From Chloroflexota bacterium (GTDB taxonomy: Bacteria > Chloroflexota > Anaerolineae > Caldilineales > Caldilineaceae): 7,812 bases of DNA. Location of the stretch: contig QEUW01000452.1 in NCBI GenBank assembly GCA_003577005.1, positions 1 to 7,812 on the forward strand, in the 5' to 3' direction. The notes beneath the pieces were generated by a model, which worked only from the letters and a program-made list of their open reading frames with translations, made no database searches and was not told the origin of the DNA. The position numbers and the translations under genes are program-made. Shown piece after piece: positions 6,240 to 7,812 of this stretch; position 1 is the first letter of the stretch; each line of letters starts with the position of its first letter.

Positions 6240-6692
6240 ATGAGCGGAAAAGAGCCATTTGAGTTGGATGCCAGGACACCCGGCAGGCTGTACACTGCCC
6301 AAATCGCATCCGAATCTCAATTGCCGAGTAAACAGACCCCCTATTCCGCCGACCAACTGTTGCCGAGTTTGTGGAACAGCTACACCCGCCTGACGTTCCT
6401 CAATAAGCGGGCCAAGGAACGGGTCACCGTAGACATGGACTTGTACTTTCAATGGGGAGAACAGCAGCTTCACTTTCCTGGCCTGGTCGTTGCCGAGGTC
6501 AAATAGGAAAGCCGCAACCTACATTCTCCCTTTATCCACCTGCTGCGCAAGCGCTGGTTGCGCAGCACCGGGTTTAGCAAGTATTGTATCGGCGTGAGCC
6601 TGCTCTATCCTGAGGTCAAATCGAACAACTTCAAGACCAAGCACCGTCTGGTCGCCAGGGTGCTGCAAGGAGACAACCGTGACAGCCATTAG
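6240..6692 (+). pseudogene. VTC-type polyphosphate polymerase domain, N-terminally truncated and interrupted by a TAG
   Basis: The frame runs from ATG 6240 to TAG 6504-6506 (88 codons) and continues in the same frame to TAG 6690-6692 without other damage. The joined translation has signatures I recognise from bacterial VTC-domain proteins: LWNSYTRLTFLNK, ERVTVDMDLYFQ, LPG-like FPGLVVAEVK, then past the stop SPFIHLLRKRW, GFSKYCIGVSLLYPEVKSNNFK. The family normally reads AEVKQ at this point, so CAG to TAG is the simplest explanation. In yeast Vtc4 the equivalent Glu (in EVK) and Lys (in SK) belong to the catalytic tunnel, so the break separates active-site parts. With about 150 codons it lacks roughly the first 100 residues of a normal domain. 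VTC proteins make polyphosphate from ATP in eukaryotes; bacterial members are poorly studied. The frame overlaps the DUF4956 gene by 14 nt, a mark of a once-coupled operon. Confidence 0.75.
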
Positions 6693-7317
6693 TTTGTTCG
6701 CCGGGTTTATCATGAATTTGCTCGTCGCGCTCGTGATCGTGCGCTTTATCTACTACCCGGCCAAACAGAGCAAGAATTTTGTCTTCACCTTTGTGGCCTC
6801 CAACACGATCATCTATTTTGCCATGAGCTTCCTGATGAGCGCCGAGGTGGGCCTGGGGGTCGGCTTTGGTCTCTTTGCCATCTTTGCCGTCCTGCGCTAC
6901 CGGACGAGCACCATGTCCACGCGCGAGATGACCTATCTGTTTATCTTGATCGCCCTGCCGGTGCTCAACTCTATCCTCATGCGGGAGGGCGCCTGGGCTA
7001 TCCTGATTGGGGTCAATGCGGCGGTGGCCGGCGTGCTCTTTGCCCTCGAACAGGAGTGGGGCTTTCACTACGAGAGCGCCAGGGTCATCAAGTACGACCG
7101 CATCGAGCTGATCACCCCCCACAACCACAACCTGCTGCTCGACGACCTGCGCCAACGCACCGGACTGCCGATCAAACGCGTTGAATTTGGGCGCATCAAT
7201 TTTCTGGAGGATTCTGCCGAACTGAAGATCTATTTTGATGAACCGAAAGCACAACGACGGGCCAACACCGAGGAGGTCGACTACAGTGAAGACGGCATCC
7301 TGGCCGCGGATGGTTAG
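6679..7317 (+). CDS. DUF4956 family membrane protein
   Basis: This 212-residue protein has an N-terminal membrane part of about four segments (residues 1-115) and a soluble C-terminal part. The membrane part includes SLFAGFIMNLLVALVIVRFIYY, FVASNTIIYFAMSFLM and VGFGLFAIFAVLRYRTSTMSTREMTYLF. The GFGLFAIFxxLRYRTxxxxxREMTYLF signature is what I associate with DUF4956. The C-terminal part (YDRIELITPHNHNLLLDDLRQRTGLPIKRVEFGRI) looks like a small alpha/beta domain. The start is GTG 6679, supported by AAGGAG six bases upstream. It begins inside the end of the VTC frame and is followed 61 nt later by a CotH-family gene. The family has no assigned biochemical function that I know; its repeated company with VTC and CotH proteins suggests a shared membrane task. 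The gene looks intact even though its upstream neighbour is broken. Confidence 0.88.
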   Translation: MTAISLFAGFIMNLLVALVIVRFIYYPAKQSKNFVFTFVASNTIIYFAMSFLMSAEVGLGVGFGLFAIFAVLRYRTSTMSTREMTYLFILIALPVLNSILMREGAWAILIGVNAAVAGVLFALEQEWGFHYESARVIKYDRIELITPHNHNLLLDDLRQRTGLPIKRVEFGRINFLEDSAELKIYFDEPKAQRRANTEEVDYSEDGILAADG

Positions 7318-7378
7318 TAGGGTAGTCCCGTCCACGCCCGAAGGCAACCGGGCGCGGCGGGCCTTTGAGGGGTATCGT

Positions 7379-7812
7379 ATGATTCGTAAGGCACAAGCAA
7401 GAACCCTGTTCCTGACCCTGGGGCTGATCTTGACCCTGGTGACAGGTCTTCTCTTCTTGACCCAGAGTGACCAGGTAGACGCCGCCGACACGCCTGCGCA
7501 CCAACAAACTGCCGAACGTCCAGCAGGGTGGAACGACGAAACCCACGGCAACAAGGTCGCTCCCAATTACGAGGTCGTCTTCCCAACGGATAAAGTCAAC
7601 CAGTTGACGATCACAATTGATCCCGAGACGTGGGAGGCCATGCAGGCCAACATGACCGAACTCTACGGCGAACCCGGTCAGCGTCGCGGTGGACCTGGTG
7701 GTGGCCCTGGCTTTGGCCCACCGGGTGGCCAACCACCCTCACCGCTGGCTGCGCCAGGCGGCCAACCAGAATCACCACTGGCCGCGCCGGGCCGCTTTGC
7801 CCCTCCCACAGA
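7379..7812 (+). CDS. CotH-kinase-family protein, N-terminal part (3' truncated by window)
   Basis: An open frame starts at ATG 7379, preceded at six bases by GAGGGG (7367-7372), and continues past the window end (144 complete codons seen). The N-terminus is basic (MIRKAQAR), then a hydrophobic stretch TLFLTLGLILTLVTGLLFL, giving a signal peptide or membrane anchor. Next comes GWNDETHGNKVAPNYEVVFPTDKVNQLTI and IDPETWEAMQANMTELYG, the entry region typical of CotH proteins (W..xTH....PNYD.VFP...V..i.i.i....W..M). A Gly/Pro-rich, low-complexity insertion follows. CotH of Bacillus subtilis is an atypical protein kinase that phosphorylates spore-coat proteins. Many bacterial homologs are extracytoplasmic and of unknown target. 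The kinase catalytic residues lie beyond the window. The gene closes the VTC/DUF4956/CotH arrangement. Confidence 0.87.
   Translation, partial: MIRKAQARTLFLTLGLILTLVTGLLFLTQSDQVDAADTPAHQQTAERPAGWNDETHGNKVAPNYEVVFPTDKVNQLTITIDPETWEAMQANMTELYGEPGQRRGGPGGGPGFGPPGGQPPSPLAAPGGQPESPLAAPGRFAPPT
7724..7789 (+). repeat. Two 33-bp in-frame direct repeats in the CotH-family gene
   Basis: Units at 7724-7756 and 7757-7789 encode GGQPPSPLAAP and GGQPESPLAAP. They differ mainly at synonymous sites plus one Pro/Glu change. They form part of a Gly/Pro-rich linker starting near 7690, which probably is a flexible, extracytoplasmic spacer with a length that can vary by slippage. Confidence 0.85.

Noticed and set aside
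6049..6243. 64-codon open frame containing the hairpin and promoter
   Set aside because: It is made of the GC-rich palindrome and intergenic sequence, has no ribosome site or family resemblance, and overlaps the predicted promoter.
6504..6506. TAG as a reassigned sense codon
   Set aside because: TAG ends the PAP2, second permease and DUF4956 genes in this window in positions that fit family ends, so a general reassignment is unlikely. Local readthrough is not excluded.
7335..7354. Small hairpin CGCCCG/CGGGCG between the DUF4956 and CotH genes as a terminator
   Set aside because: Only six pairs with an 8-nt loop and no U-tract; probably chance in GC-rich DNA, and the two genes are likely cotranscribed.

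Overview
The window is GC-rich bacterial DNA with almost every gene on the + strand. The mix of genes fits a Chloroflexota-type bacterium: a PAP2 phosphatase tail, a stand-alone RNA 3'-phosphate cyclase, a Tat-exported sugar-binding lipoprotein with a LacI regulator, and a polyphosphate-polymerase-like/DUF4956/CotH cluster, plus degenerate heptamer repeats between genes. The phylum is an inference from family content and style, with no marker gene present.

Region 1 (1-1358): the C-terminal end of a PAP2-like membrane phosphatase, followed 11 nt later by a complete rtcA (RNA 3'-terminal phosphate cyclase).

Region 2 (1380-6023): a sugar-uptake locus. A LacI-family regulator is followed by a Tat/lipoprotein substrate-binding protein and two permeases of the MalF/MalG type. 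There is no ATPase gene, so a shared ATPase encoded elsewhere is likely. The same 14-bp palindromic element occurs inside the regulator's promoter and, in opposite orientation, just upstream of the binding-protein gene. This points to one regulator controlling both itself and the transporter. Between the binding-protein gene and the first permease lies an array of ten degenerate heptamers ending in a 14-bp-stem hairpin, a plausible device for uneven expression within the operon. The second permease appears to lack about 25-30 residues, including the fifth membrane segment, immediately after its EAA loop.

Region 3 (6024-7812): after a strong GC-rich hairpin, a promoter with an extended -10 leads almost directly into a broken VTC-type polyphosphate polymerase gene. 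This gene lacks its N-terminal half and carries one in-frame TAG. It overlaps an intact DUF4956 membrane protein gene, which is followed by the start of a CotH-kinase-family secreted or membrane-anchored protein that runs off the window. The VTC/DUF4956/CotH trio is the most interesting poorly understood system here.
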